64,000 bases of DNA, from NCBI GenBank assembly GCA_963826055.1, contig CAWGVO010000017.1:186001-250000 (forward strand). Reading direction: 5' to 3'. The translations under genes and the position numbers were made by a program. Source of the stretch: JBBDMC01 sp963826055 (GTDB lineage Bacteria > Pseudomonadota > Alphaproteobacteria > Rhizobiales > Kaistiaceae). The notes under the pieces were generated by a model, which was not told where the DNA came from, did not search any database, and saw only the letters and a list, made by a program, of their open reading frames with translations. Positions 1 to 7,973 of the stretch are shown piece by piece. The first letter of the stretch is position 1; every line of letters starts with the position of its first letter.

Positions 1-1189
1 CGAGATGGCGGCCGAGCGAATGATGCGACCAGATCGATACGTCCGCTTCGTCCAGGCGAACGGAGCCGGTGGTCGCCCTCACCACGCCGACCAGGTGGCG
101 GGCGAGCGTCGACTTGCCGGCGCCCGACGGCCCGATGATGCCAAGCGCTTCTCCGGGCTCCAGACGGAACGACACGCCCTGCAGGATGAACTTGCTGGTG
201 CCCGGCAGAGCGTAGCTCACGCCTTCGACCGACACGCGGCCGGCCGGTCGCGGGAGATTGATGGTGCGCTGGTGTTCCGGGTTGGCTTGCAGCAGGTCGC
301 GGACGCGGGTGTAGGCGGCGCGGGCGCCGACGAGGTTGCGCCACGAGGCGACCACCTGCTCGATCGGTTGCAGGGCACGGCCGAGGAGCAGGCTGCCGGC
401 GAAGATGGCGCCGACCGTCGTCAGCCGCTCGATGGCGAGATAGGCGCCGAGGCCGAGGATCACCGACTGCATCGACATGCGCAGGAAGCGGATGGCGCTC
501 GACATGGCGGCGGCGCGGTCGCTGGCGACCGTCTGCCGCTCGAGAACGAGGTTGCGGTCGCGGCCCCAGCGCTTGAGCAGGCCGTCGACCATGCCCAGCG
601 CCCGCACCGCTTCGGCGTTGCGCAGGCTCATCTCGGTGAAGTTGTAGACGCGGCTGGCGGCGATGTTGGCCTCGGCGAGCGGGTGGCGGATGAGCCACTG
701 GTTGGCGATCGCCATGACGAACAGCACCACCGCCGAGCCCAGCGCGAAGAAGCCGAGGAGGGGGTGGAGCATGAAGATGACGCCGATGTAGATCGGCGAC
801 CACGGCAGATCGAAGACAGCGTGGATGCCGCTGCCGGTGATCGTCTGGCGGAAGGTGTCGAAATCGCGAAGCGGCTGGCTGCGGACGGCATCGTTGACGC
901 GGCCCTCGACGGTCGCGGCGACGACGCGGCCGGCAAGCAACCGGTCGAGGCGGATGCTGGCGCGGGTGAGGATGCGGGCGCGAACGCTGTCGAGGCCGGC
1001 GAGCGAGGCGAGCGCAGCGAGCAGGATGATGGTCAGCATCACCAGCGTAACGATGCTGCCGCTCGACACCACGCGGTCGTAGACCTGGAGCATGTAGAGC
1101 GGTGCGGCGAGGTAGAGCAGGTTGATGGCGAGGCTGAACAGGGCGGCCATGGCGAAATAGCCGCGGCATGCCTCGAAGGCGCGCGACAT
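1..1189 (-). CDS. Type I secretion system permease/ATPase (PrtD/HlyB-like), 3' end outside window
   Basis: Fused ABC exporter half that would energise one-step secretion of a protein across both membranes with a membrane-fusion protein and a TolC-like channel. About 396 codons are visible, reading leftward off the window edge. The N-terminal part is a six-helix ABC membrane domain with long hydrophobic runs near the start (FAMAALFSLAINLLYLAAPL, then IVTLVMLTIILLAALASL) and the FDLPWSPIYIGVIF stretch typical of type I secretion ABC proteins. The nucleotide-binding domain begins near position 240, with Walker A GPSGAGKS near 112-137. The signature motif, Walker B and stop lie outside. The start is the ATG at 1189; a GTG 27 bases upstream in frame is an alternative. 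The frame is open throughout. No substrate or fusion-protein partner is visible. Confidence 0.88.
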   Translation of the reverse strand, partial: MSRAFEACRGYFAMAALFSLAINLLYLAAPLYMLQVYDRVVSSGSIVTLVMLTIILLAALASLAGLDSVRARILTRASIRLDRLLAGRVVAATVEGRVNDAVRSQPLRDFDTFRQTITGSGIHAVFDLPWSPIYIGVIFMLHPLLGFFALGSAVVLFVMAIANQWLIRHPLAEANIAASRVYNFTEMSLRNAEAVRALGMVDGLLKRWGRDRNLVLERQTVASDRAAAMSSAIRFLRMSMQSVILGLGAYLAIERLTTVGAIFAGSLLLGRALQPIEQVVASWRNLVGARAAYTRVRDLLQANPEHQRTINLPRPAGRVSVEGVSYALPGTSKFILQGVSFRLEPGEALGIIGPSGAGKSTLARHLVGVVRATTGSVRLDEADVSIWSHHSLGRHL

Positions 1190-1331
1190 CTCAGCCGATT
1201 TCGGTTTCAGATTCACCCGGCCCAATCCCCACTCCCGGAACCCTTGTCCGTCGCATTAGCACCGCACCCGTTAAGGATGCCGAAACCAACAGGACTAACA
1301 GACCGTTAGGAGCGGGCAGGCGCGTCCGTTT

Positions 1332-1353
1332 GCGGGTGCCAGAACGCACCCGC
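1332..1353. other. 8-bp perfect stem-loop downstream of the IalB-like gene
   Basis: GCGGGTGC and GCACCCGC are separated by six bases. The element lies 38 bases past the stop of the leftward IalB-like gene and could end that transcript or protect its 3' end. No T tract follows on either strand, so a classical intrinsic terminator is not shown. Confidence 0.35.
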
Positions 1354-1390
1354 GCGGGCTGGGGATCGCCTCAAATCGTCGGATTTGGCG

Positions 1391-2074
1391 TCAGTGCGCC
1401 TCGAGTTGCGCCAGGGCGTCCGGCAGGCCCTTGACGCTCACGTTGATCGTGATTTCGCGGCCATTGATGACCACAAACCTGGCGGTTGCCTTGTCGGTTT
1501 TGCCGAAGGTGTCGAGAAAGCTCTTCTCGACGGCTGCAACCGCCTGGCAGCCGCGGGTCGTGCAAAGCTGGAAGGGAATGACCAGCGGCTTGGGCGTTCC
1601 GGCCTCGATGGTGAGGCCGTGTCCGACAAAGATGTCGGTCGGAGTCTGCCAGGTCGAGACGAAGCCGCCCTTTCCGTCCTCACTGATGCGCCACAGGAAC
1701 AGGGTCTGCTTGGTCTGGGCGATGGAGATCTGCTGGGCGATGCCGCACGGTGTGCCGCCGTTGTTGGGCAGCTCGACGCAGCTGTAGATCCAGTCTCCGT
1801 AGGTCGCCTGCTTGACCACCTTCGGCTGATCGGCCGCCTGGTCGTTCGCGTCGGGAGCAGGCGGGGCATCGGCCTGCACCTGGGTTGGCTTGAGAGCGGG
1901 CGCTGCGGCGGGCGCGGACGCCGGGGCGGGGCCTGCCGCGATCTGCGTCGTGTGTGGCGATGTCCTCTGGATGTAGATCGCCGCCCCAAGGCCAGCGGCG
2001 GCGACGATGAGCGCGACCAGGGTGGCGACAAGGAGCTTCATTTGAAATGGCCGCCTGCGCGCAGGACGATTCAT
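1391..2074 (-). CDS. Invasion-associated locus B (IalB) family periplasmic protein
   Basis: Membrane-anchored or secreted protein of the IalB family, common in Alphaproteobacteria and named from Bartonella; the molecular activity is not established. It has a basic start, one hydrophobic segment (LLVATLVALIVAAAGLGAAI), an Ala/Pro-rich linker, then the IalB domain with the expected two cysteine pairs (YSCVELPNNGGTPCG and QLCTTRGCQAV). The YGDWIYSC entry motif is clear. The start is uncertain: ATG at 2074 keeps a basic n-region, ATG at 2041 gives MKLLVATL directly, and neither has a strong ribosome binding site. The frame is intact. Confidence 0.85.
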   Translation of the reverse strand: MNRPARRRPFQMKLLVATLVALIVAAAGLGAAIYIQRTSPHTTQIAAGPAPASAPAAAPALKPTQVQADAPPAPDANDQAADQPKVVKQATYGDWIYSCVELPNNGGTPCGIAQQISIAQTKQTLFLWRISEDGKGGFVSTWQTPTDIFVGHGLTIEAGTPKPLVIPFQLCTTRGCQAVAAVEKSFLDTFGKTDKATARFVVINGREITINVSVKGLPDALAQLEAH

Positions 2075-2216
2075 GCGCGGCTCGTCGTAGCCAGGCCGCA
2101 CCTCGGCAAGAAAAGGAATCTCGCCATCACTGTCGCGCATGGTTCCCATTCCGCAGTCGTTTTGCAACCCGTCCCCGTGCCACGAATGTTTACGGAAATG
2201 GGTTGGAAAAGACCTT

Positions 2217-2292
2217 TGGTGCCGGCAGCAGGATTCGAACCCGCGACCCCCTGATTACAAATCAGGTGCTCTACCGACTGAGCTATGCCGGC
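2217..2292 (-). tRNA. tRNA-Thr (anticodon UGU)
   Basis: On the minus strand the acceptor GCCGGCA pairs with TGCCGGC, a standard D arm follows, and the anticodon stem CCTGA/TCAGG closes the loop TTTGTAA, which gives anticodon TGT. The T loop TTCGAAT and an encoded CCA are present. tRNA-Thr often lies near the tRNA-Tyr/Gly/Trp group in this lineage; here soxCD and rlmB separate it from them. Confidence 0.97.
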
Positions 2293-2526
2293 CCAGTGCG
2301 CAAGACGTAACAGCGCGTCTCGGGTGCCACAAGGGTCGCCGCCGTTTGCCTGCGCAGGCCCGGGCGGTCCATCGCCAATCGGACAGACGAAAATTTTTCG
2401 CTTCCCGCCCCTCATTTGTGAGACTATTGTTGCTTCGCTTCCTCCCAGGGCGACGTTTTGGTGTGTGCGTGCCGCTCCGTCATCAGACGGGGCGCGGTGC
2501 TGTTTGGCATCCAGAGGAGAAAAGTG

Positions 2527-3898
2527 ATGGAGACGCGACAAGCCAGTGATCGGCCAAGTCGCTTGCCGGGAATCGGCGAGCCGCTTGAGCCCGGTGATCT
2601 CGTTCGGCCACCGCAGGAAGATTGCGAATGTAAGGAGGGGATGTTCCCCAAGGCAAGCCGCCGCCAGTTCATGGCCGGCACCGGTTTGCTCGCGGCGGCC
2701 GCGGCAGCCGCGGTGTTGCCGTCACAATCGGCGAAGGCGGCGGTGCCTCCGGGCGCCGGCGACTGGCCGATCGCCGATCCACCGTGGAGCGTGCCCGGTC
2801 GGGTTGCCGGGGAAGATGGCGGCTATGGTCTCCGCTCGCAGTTTGAGACCGCCATCCGGGCTGCCTCGTCGACCGGAACCAGCAGCAGGACGCCGCTGCA
2901 CTACGTCCAGGGCATCATCACGCCGTCGGGTCTGCACTATGAACGTCACCACAACGGCATCCCGACGATCGATCCCGCCAAACACCGGCTGATCATCCAC
3001 GGCATGGTCGACAGACCGATGAAATACTCGGTCGAGGACCTGAAGAAGTTCCCGTCGATGTCGCGGATCATGTTCCTCGAATGCTCGGGCAACTCGGGCG
3101 GTGATGCCCGCAGGGCTGCCTCCAAGACAGCTCAACTCGCCCACGGCCTGACCAGCACGTCGGAATGGACCGGCGTCAAACTGTCGACCTTGCTTGAGCA
3201 GGTTGGCCTCAAGGACGGTGCCGCATGGGTGCTTGCCGAAGGGCTCGGACGGAGCGCTGATGACGCGCAGCGTGCCGCTCGAGAAATGCATGAGCGACGC
3301 ATTCATCAGCTACGCCCAGAACGGCGAGGCAACCCGGCCAGAAAACGGTTATCCGATGCGGCTGATGCTGCCTGGCTATGAGGGTAACATCAACATCAAG
3401 TGGCTGCGCCGGCTGGAGGTCAGCGACAAGCCGTTCATGACCCGCGAGGAGACGTCGAAGTACACCGACCTCATCACGCTCACCGGCAAGGCGCGGCAGT
3501 TCTCGCTGATGATGGAAGCGAAGTCGGTGATCACCTTCCCCTCCGGTGACATGAAGCTGCCGGGAGCGGGTTTTTACGAGATCACCGGCCTCGCATGGAC
3601 CGGCCGCGGCGCCATCCAACGGGTGGAAATCTCCACCGATGGGGGCAAGTCCTGGGCGTTGGCATCGTTGCAGGAGCCCGTGCTTCCGCTCGCCCACACG
3701 CGCTTCCGTTTCCCGTGGCAGTGGGACGGCAGCGACGCGGTGCTGCAGAGTCGCGCCGTTGATGAGACGGGCTACGTCCAGCCGACGAAGCAGTTCCTCA
3801 CCGCACAAGAGGGGGTTGGGCCGACCTATCATTACAACGGCATCCAATCGTGGAAGGTCAGCGCCGACGGGAGTGTCGAAAATGTTTACTTGGCATAG
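2527..3898 (+). CDS. soxC: Sulfite/sulfane dehydrogenase molybdoprotein SoxC (one apparent frameshift)
   Basis: Molybdenum-cofactor subunit of the periplasmic SoxCD sulfane dehydrogenase, which oxidises the sulfane sulfur of SoxY-bound intermediates. A Tat signal is seen at residues 44-71 (SRRQFMAG, then an Ala-rich stretch). The cofactor-ligating cysteine is in FLECSGNS, and the C-terminal dimerisation domain carries MEAKSVIT and IQRVEISTDGG. A strong GAGGAGA precedes the ATG at 2527. A second ATG at 2641, just behind AAGGAGG, would leave a shorter n-region. The frame breaks near 3240, where one extra G (GAAGGGCTCGG) separates AEG from SDGALMTRSVP; removing it restores a full-length protein. 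The 3' end overlaps soxD by 17 bases, so the two are translationally linked. Confidence 0.93.
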
Positions 3899-4508
3899 GG
3901 TCTCAAGGCTCGCCAGCTGCGCTGTAGCGGCCGGCTTCGTCCTCAGCGTGGGAATCGCGGCTGCGCAGCAGACCGGCTATCCTGCCGCCTACGACTTTGG
4001 CTCACCGGCGAGCGACGCCGACATCGCCGCCTGGGACATTGCGTACCCGCCGAGCGGCGCCGGTCTGCCAGCCGGCAGCGGTACCTACGATCAGGGCAAG
4101 CAACTGTTCGCCGACAACTGCGCCGCCTGTCATGGCGACGACCTGAAGGGCGTCAGCGGGACCGGGGGCGGGCCGGCCCTGATCGGCGGGCGCGGCACCC
4201 TGAACACCACCAAGCCGGTGATGACGGTGGAGAGCTACTGGCCCTACGCCACGACGCTCTACGACTACATCCACCGGGCGATGCCGTTCACCGCGCCGGA
4301 CTCACTCAAGCCCGATGAGGTCTATGCGCTGGTGGCCTATATCCTTGGCGAGGCAAACATCATCGACAAGAGCGAGGTGATAGACGCCAACAGCCTGCCC
4401 AAGGTGGAGATGCCCAACCGGAACGGATTCTACGTCGACAACCGACCGATGCCCGTGCTGCCTTACTCGGCGCCCCAGCTCGGACCGGACGTGCCGAAGC
4501 AGTTCTGA
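3882..4508 (+). CDS. soxD: Cytochrome c subunit SoxD
   Basis: Electron-accepting subunit of SoxCD. The first 28 or so residues form a Sec signal (hydrophobic core CAVAAGFVLSVGIAAA). A single class I cytochrome c domain follows, with CAACH at residues 80-84 and a likely methionine ligand in HRAMPF near residue 134. At 208 aa it is a one-haem version; the Paracoccus SoxD has two haem domains. The ATG at 3882 lies inside the end of soxC with GGGAG 9-13 bases upstream. No soxXYZAB genes are visible nearby. Confidence 0.9.
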   Translation: MFTWHRVSRLASCAVAAGFVLSVGIAAAQQTGYPAAYDFGSPASDADIAAWDIAYPPSGAGLPAGSGTYDQGKQLFADNCAACHGDDLKGVSGTGGGPALIGGRGTLNTTKPVMTVESYWPYATTLYDYIHRAMPFTAPDSLKPDEVYALVAYILGEANIIDKSEVIDANSLPKVEMPNRNGFYVDNRPMPVLPYSAPQLGPDVPKQF

Positions 4509-4567
4509 CGGTCTGGCGCATGATTGAACGGCCGGGTCTGCCCCTTGCTCGGGGGCGGGTCCGGCCG

Positions 4568-5377
4568 TCAGCTTTTGGTGCTGTCGAGGTGGCGGCGGGC
4601 GATGTAGAGCGCCAGCGCCGCCGCGTTCGAAACGTTGAGGCTGGTGATGGCGCCGGGGACCGACAGGCGGGCGAGGCGGTCGCATGTCTCCCGCGTCAGG
4701 CGGCGCAACCCCTTGCCCTCGGCGCCGAGCACCAGGGCGATGCGCCCGCCGGTAACGGCATCTTCCATCGGTGCGTCGGCTTCGCTGTCGAGGCCGATGC
4801 GGGCAAAGCCCATGGCGCCGATGTCGGCGAGGGCGCGGGCAAGGTTTCCGACCTCTATCCAGGGGACGGTGTCGAGGGCGCCCGAGGCGGCCTTCGCCAA
4901 CACGCCGGTCTCCACCGGCGCGTGGCGGCCGGTGACGACGACCGCATCCGCCGCGAAGGCGGCAGCCGAGCGCACGATCGCGCCAACGTTGTGCGGGTCA
5001 GTCACCTGATCGAGGACCACGATGAGGTTGGCACCGGCCAGCGTGTCCAGCGAAAGCGGGGGCAACGGCGCCACCTCGATGGCGACGCCCTGATGGACGG
5101 CCTCGCCGCCGAGGAGGCGATCGAGCAGGCGAGGGGAGGTGTCCTCCGGAGCGAGCGGGAATGTCGCGCCGGCCTCGGTGAGGCGAGCCAGCGCGTTGCG
5201 GGTGGCCAGGATGCGGCGGACCGTGCGGCGCGGGTTGGCGAGGGCGGCCAGCACCGGGTGGATGCCGTAGATCCACAGGGCCTCCGGGCGCCGCTCGGCT
5301 GGCGAGCGGGGCGGGTGGCGGGGTGTGCCGTGGCGGTTGGCACCGCTTCGGGGCTGGTCATGCGGGGCGCGCGTCAT
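4568..5377 (-). CDS. rlmB: 23S rRNA (guanosine-2'-O-)-methyltransferase RlmB, SpoU/TrmH family
   Basis: SAM-dependent 2'-O-methyltransferase predicted to modify 23S rRNA G2251 (E. coli numbering). An N-terminal substrate-binding domain (YGIHPVLAAL) is followed by the SPOUT knot domain with motif 1 DPHNVGAIVRSA, motif 2 LVLGAEGKGL and motif 3 VPGAITSLNVSNAAAL, all intact. The ATG at 5377 gives 269 aa; longer upstream reading lacks family similarity and overlaps the tRNA-Tyr promoter region. It is divergent from tRNA-Tyr, the usual alphaproteobacterial arrangement. The frame is intact. Confidence 0.93.
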   Translation of the reverse strand: MTRAPHDQPRSGANRHGTPRHPPRSPAERRPEALWIYGIHPVLAALANPRRTVRRILATRNALARLTEAGATFPLAPEDTSPRLLDRLLGGEAVHQGVAIEVAPLPPLSLDTLAGANLIVVLDQVTDPHNVGAIVRSAAAFAADAVVVTGRHAPVETGVLAKAASGALDTVPWIEVGNLARALADIGAMGFARIGLDSEADAPMEDAVTGGRIALVLGAEGKGLRRLTRETCDRLARLSVPGAITSLNVSNAAALALYIARRHLDSTKS

Positions 5378-5492
5378 TTGGGGCTGCAGGTCCTTTCGGG
5401 GCTGCCTTCTACAGCCCCGGCCGGCGCGCGACAAACACGACCGCGATTGCCCAAAAACGATGCTGCAACCATCTCCGTCGTGGGGCGCGGCG

Positions 5493-5521
5493 TTGACAGG
5501 GCGAGGGCCCGTGGTCATAAG
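5493..5521 (+). promoter_or_regulatory. Sigma-70-type promoter for tRNA-Tyr
   Basis: A perfect TTGACA (5493-5498), a 17-base spacer and CATAAG (5516-5521). Transcription would begin near 5528, about 50 bases before tRNA-Tyr. Confidence 0.7.
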
Positions 5522-5579
5522 ACGCCTCCCACGGGAAACCGGCTTCGGCATGCCGAAAATGCCGACGATCCTGTCCCAA

Positions 5580-5665
5580 GGGGGAGTGTCCCGAGTGGCA
5601 AAGGGGGCGGACTGTAAATCCGCTGGCGAACGCCTTCGTAGGTTCGAGTCCTACCTCCCCCACCA
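5580..5665 (+). tRNA. tRNA-Tyr (anticodon GUA)
   Basis: Class II tRNA with acceptor GGGGGAG/CTCCCCC, anticodon stem-loop GCGGA CTGTAAA TCCGC (anticodon GTA), a long variable arm, a TTCGAGT loop and an encoded CCA. The last bases (CCC-A-CCA) are the first half of a 14-bp direct repeat. Confidence 0.97.
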
Positions 5666-5672
5666 ATCCTGG
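5659..5672 (+). repeat. Left copy of 14-bp direct repeat, overlapping tRNA-Tyr 3' end
   Basis: CCCACCAATCCTGG. The first seven bases are the 3' end of tRNA-Tyr including CCA. An identical copy lies at 6140-6153; together they bound a low-GC segment with one ORFan gene, as att sites would. Confidence 0.7.
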
Positions 5673-5695
5673 AATGTGCACCACCATCCAGCACC

Positions 5696-6055
5696 TCAAG
5701 GGAATTGCCTGTTACCCCACGAGACACAAATGCTCGGTTTTAACTGAAGCACAAAGTCTTCAAGCCTGCGCTGCTCCGCAAATGTGACCACGAGCGCTTC
5801 GCGATGCTTGTCGGCGTCGATGCGGAAACCTTCCGCCTCTTTCAACTCGAACAGTGCCAGTTCATACCCATCCAGCAGCAAGCGTAGCGTTAGTTCCCTA
5901 TATGAAGGAGCTATTCGAGCGCGGACTTCGATCCCGTTCCGGTTGGTTGAAAAATCGAGCGTATTGTAAACCCAAGGCACTCCGGGATCGAGAATAGCGG
6001 GCTCGGCTTCAAAGAAGCTTATCAGTTCATGATCTTCCGGGAAGCCTTGAAGCAT
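5696..6055 (-). CDS. Hypothetical protein (ORFan) inside the repeat-bounded cassette
   Basis: 119-aa soluble protein that I do not recognise. It is acidic in the N-terminal third (EDHELISFFEAEPAILD), then has DFSTNRNGIEVRARIAPSYREL, an amphipathic LRLLLDGYELALFELKEAEGF stretch and a C-terminal helix followed by CVSWGNRQF. No signal peptide or membrane segment is seen. Base composition is near 50% GC, clearly below neighbours, and codon use is less biased to GC3, which suggests transfer. The ATG at 6055 has only a weak GAGTGGG upstream. It lies alone between tRNA-Tyr and tRNA-Gly, on the opposite strand. An immunity- or cargo-type protein is conceivable, but there is no motif evidence. Confidence 0.6.
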   Translation of the reverse strand: MLQGFPEDHELISFFEAEPAILDPGVPWVYNTLDFSTNRNGIEVRARIAPSYRELTLRLLLDGYELALFELKEAEGFRIDADKHREALVVTFAEQRRLEDFVLQLKPSICVSWGNRQFP

Positions 6056-6139
6056 GACCCACTCGCTTTTGGGAGCTTTTAGCTTGACGCGCGGTCAGGC
6101 CAACTATCAAGACCCAGTGCCCAGTTTTGCCCTGAACGG

Positions 6140-6153
6140 CCCACCAATCCTGG
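6140..6153 (+). repeat. Right copy of 14-bp direct repeat
   Basis: Identical to 5659-5672 (CCCACCAATCCTGG) and 481 bases downstream of it. Sequence after this copy returns to high GC and leads into the tRNA-Gly promoter region. Confidence 0.7.
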
Positions 6154-6187
6154 CCCCTGGCGGTGCGGGCTTAATCGCGGGCGCGGG

Positions 6188-6199
6188 TTCTGGTATCTG
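6188..6199 (+). promoter_or_regulatory. Repeated 12-bp motif ahead of tRNA-Gly, likely -10 region
   Basis: TTCTGGTATCTG, ending 11 bases before tRNA-Gly. The same 12 bases occur ahead of tRNA-Trp. TGGTATCTG resembles an extended -10 (TG-n-TAT). No good -35 is seen. Confidence 0.45.
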
Positions 6200-6209
6200 T
6201 CTCCTCGAA

Positions 6210-6283
6210 GCGGGTGTAGCTCAATGGTAGAGCAACAGCCTTCCAAGCTGATGACGAGGGTTCGATTCCCTTCACCCGCTCCA
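6210..6283 (+). tRNA. tRNA-Gly (anticodon UCC)
   Basis: 74 bases with CCA. Acceptor GCGGGTG/CACCCGC, anticodon loop CTTCCAA (anticodon TCC), T loop TTCGATT, discriminator T. Confidence 0.97.
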
Positions 6284-6335
6284 TTCTTCGCGGGCCGCCT
6301 CGCTCCGGTCAAACGGCTGGCGTCCGCCGCCCGAT

Positions 6336-6347
6336 TTCTGGTATCTG
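6336..6347 (+). promoter_or_regulatory. Repeated 12-bp motif ahead of tRNA-Trp, likely -10 region
   Basis: Second copy of TTCTGGTATCTG, ending 16 bases before tRNA-Trp. It suggests that tRNA-Gly and tRNA-Trp each have their own promoter. Confidence 0.45.
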
Positions 6348-6362
6348 ACCTCTGCTGCCGAT

Positions 6363-6438
6363 AGGGGTATAGCTCAGTTGGTAGAGCGACGGTCTCCAAA
6401 ACCGTAGGTCGGGGGTTCGAGTCCCTCTGCCCCTGCCA
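6363..6438 (+). tRNA. tRNA-Trp (anticodon CCA)
   Basis: 76 bases with encoded CCA. Acceptor AGGGGTA/TGCCCCT, anticodon stem ACGGT/ACCGT closing loop CTCCAAA (anticodon CCA). In most relatives secE-nusG follows directly; here about 15 kb intervene. Confidence 0.97.
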
Positions 6439-6534
6439 TGTTTCGGGGTCGATGCGATCGGCGCCCGGCCACAGTTTCGAAGCCCCCTGAGCGGTCGCTG
6501 ACGTGCCCCACCACAGCCAGTTCGATCCCGATCC

Positions 6535-7284
6535 GTGCGACCGCTGACCCTCGTCTGGGACATAGACGGGACCTTCTCGGAGACCGAGGAGATCCACCGG
6601 GAGGCATTCAACCAGACCTTCGCCGCCTATGGCCTGCCCTGGGTGTGGGACCGGCCGACATACAAGAAGCTGCTCGAGATCACCGGCGGCAAGGAGCGGA
6701 TGCGGGGATTCATCGCGGCGTTCGATCCCGACGGGGGCAGGGCCGCCTTGCCGCTGATCGCGGAGATCCACGCCGCCAAAACCGAGCGATACACCGCGAT
6801 GGTTCGCGGGGGCGCGGCGCAGCCGCGGCCGGGCGTGAAGCGGCTGATCCGTGAGGCGAAGGCCGCGGGTGTTCCCATGGCGATCGCAACCACTACCAGT
6901 CTCCCCAACGTCGAATGGCTGATCAAGGCGACGCTCGGGCCGGACGGGATGGCGCTCTTCGACGCGGTTGGCGCCGGCGACGTGGTTCCGAACAAGAAGC
7001 CGGCTCCCGACATCTACCGGCATACGCTGGCGGAACTCGGGGTCGCGCCGGAAGAGGCTGTCGCGCTGGAAGACTCGGTCAACGGCCTTCGCGCGGCGAG
7101 CGCTGCCGGGCTCCGCACGATCATTACGCCCAGCGTCTACACTGACGACCAGGATTTTGCCGGCGCGTTCGCCGTCCTCAGCGATCTCGGTGAACCCGAC
7201 CGGCCCTACCGGCACATCGCCGGCGCCGGCGAACGCGACGACGTGGTGACGCTGGCGGCTGTCACGCGCTGGCTGGCGGCCTGA
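6535..7284 (+). CDS. HAD-superfamily phosphatase, CbbY-like
   Basis: Predicted small-molecule phosphatase (sugar-phosphate type) with the HAD Rossmann fold and helical cap. Motif I DIDGTFSETE carries the nucleophile and acid/base aspartates, motif II is ATTTS, the lysine of motif III is in PNKKPAPD, and motif IV is LEDSVNG. At 249 aa it matches CbbY proteins. The start is a GTG at 6535, since no ATG lies close upstream and the conserved DIDGT follows seven residues in; the ribosome binding site is weak. The frame is intact. It is 19 bases ahead of a second HAD gene on the same strand. The substrate is unknown; no Calvin-cycle genes are visible. Confidence 0.85.
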   Translation: MRPLTLVWDIDGTFSETEEIHREAFNQTFAAYGLPWVWDRPTYKKLLEITGGKERMRGFIAAFDPDGGRAALPLIAEIHAAKTERYTAMVRGGAAQPRPGVKRLIREAKAAGVPMAIATTTSLPNVEWLIKATLGPDGMALFDAVGAGDVVPNKKPAPDIYRHTLAELGVAPEEAVALEDSVNGLRAASAAGLRTIITPSVYTDDQDFAGAFAVLSDLGEPDRPYRHIAGAGERDDVVTLAAVTRWLAA

Positions 7285-7303
7285 AGGCGATCAGGGAGCG
7301 GCA

Positions 7304-7963
7304 ATGAGATCCGCGGCCTACGTATTCGACGCCTACGGCACGCTGTTCGACGTGCACGCGGCGGTTCGCCGCCACGCCGAGGCGATCGGCCCCGAAAGCC
7401 AGCGTCTGTCGGAAATCTGGCGGGTGAAGCAGCTCGAATACACGTGGGTGCGCACGCTCGCCGGGCGCTACGTCGACTTCTGGGCGCTCACCGAGGCGGC
7501 GCTCGATTTCGCGCTGGCCGCGGCGGCGCCGGCGCGGGTCGACCTCAGGCCGGCGTTGCTCGCGGCCTACCGGGAGCTCGACGCGTTCGCGGAGGTGCCG
7601 GAGCGTGCTCGCCGGGCTGAGGGCAGGGGGCGCCCGCCTCGCCATCCTCTCCAACGGGTCGCCGCGACATGCTGGCCGACGCGGCCCGCTCGGCCGGCAT
7701 CGAGGCGCTCCTCGATCACATCATTTCCGTCGACGAGATCGCCACCTACAAGACCGATCCCCGGGTCTACGCACTGGCGGTGGAGCGGCTCGGCGTGGCG
7801 GCGAGCGAAATATCGTTCCAGTCTTCCAATCGGTGGGACGTGGCGGGCGCCACCGCCTTCGGCCTTCGCGCCGTGTGGATCAACCGCACCGGCCAGCCCG
7901 ACGAGTATCGGCGACCTCGCCCCTGCCGCGGTCATGCCGTCACTCGACGGGCTGCTGGCTTGA
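7304..7963 (+). CDS. Haloacid dehalogenase, type II (three apparent +1 frameshifts)
   Basis: L-2-haloacid dehalogenase family: hydrolyses the carbon-halogen bond of short 2-halo acids through an aspartyl ester. Nucleophile motif FDAYGTLFDVHA is at the N terminus, LSNGSP is motif II, YKTDPRVY carries the lysine, and SSNRWDVAGA is the type II signature. The ATG at 7304 has GGGAG upstream. The frame shifts near 7600, 7665 and 7903, each explained by one extra base; removal gives a 218-aa protein, normal for the family. Whether haloacids are the real substrate cannot be told from sequence. The neighbouring importer, read convergently, may supply an organic acid or amide. Confidence 0.83.
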   Translation: MRSAAYVFDAYGTLFDVHAAVRRHAEAIGPESQRLSEIWRVKQLEYTWVRTLAGRYVDFWALTEAALDFALAAAAPARVDLRPALLAAYRELDAFAEVPERARRAEGRGRPPRHPLQRVAATCWPTRPARPASRRSSITSFPSTRSPPTRPIPGSTHWRWSGSAWRRAKYRSSLPIGGTWRAPPPSAFAPCGSTAPASPTSIGDLAPAAVMPSLDGLLA

Positions 7964-7973
7964 GCAGGCGGCT

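Noticed and set aside
5..1309. A 434-codon rightward frame over the type I secretion gene
   Set aside because: The minus strand encodes a clear ABC exporter with Walker A and membrane helices; the rightward product is low-complexity Asp/Arg/Ala sequence.
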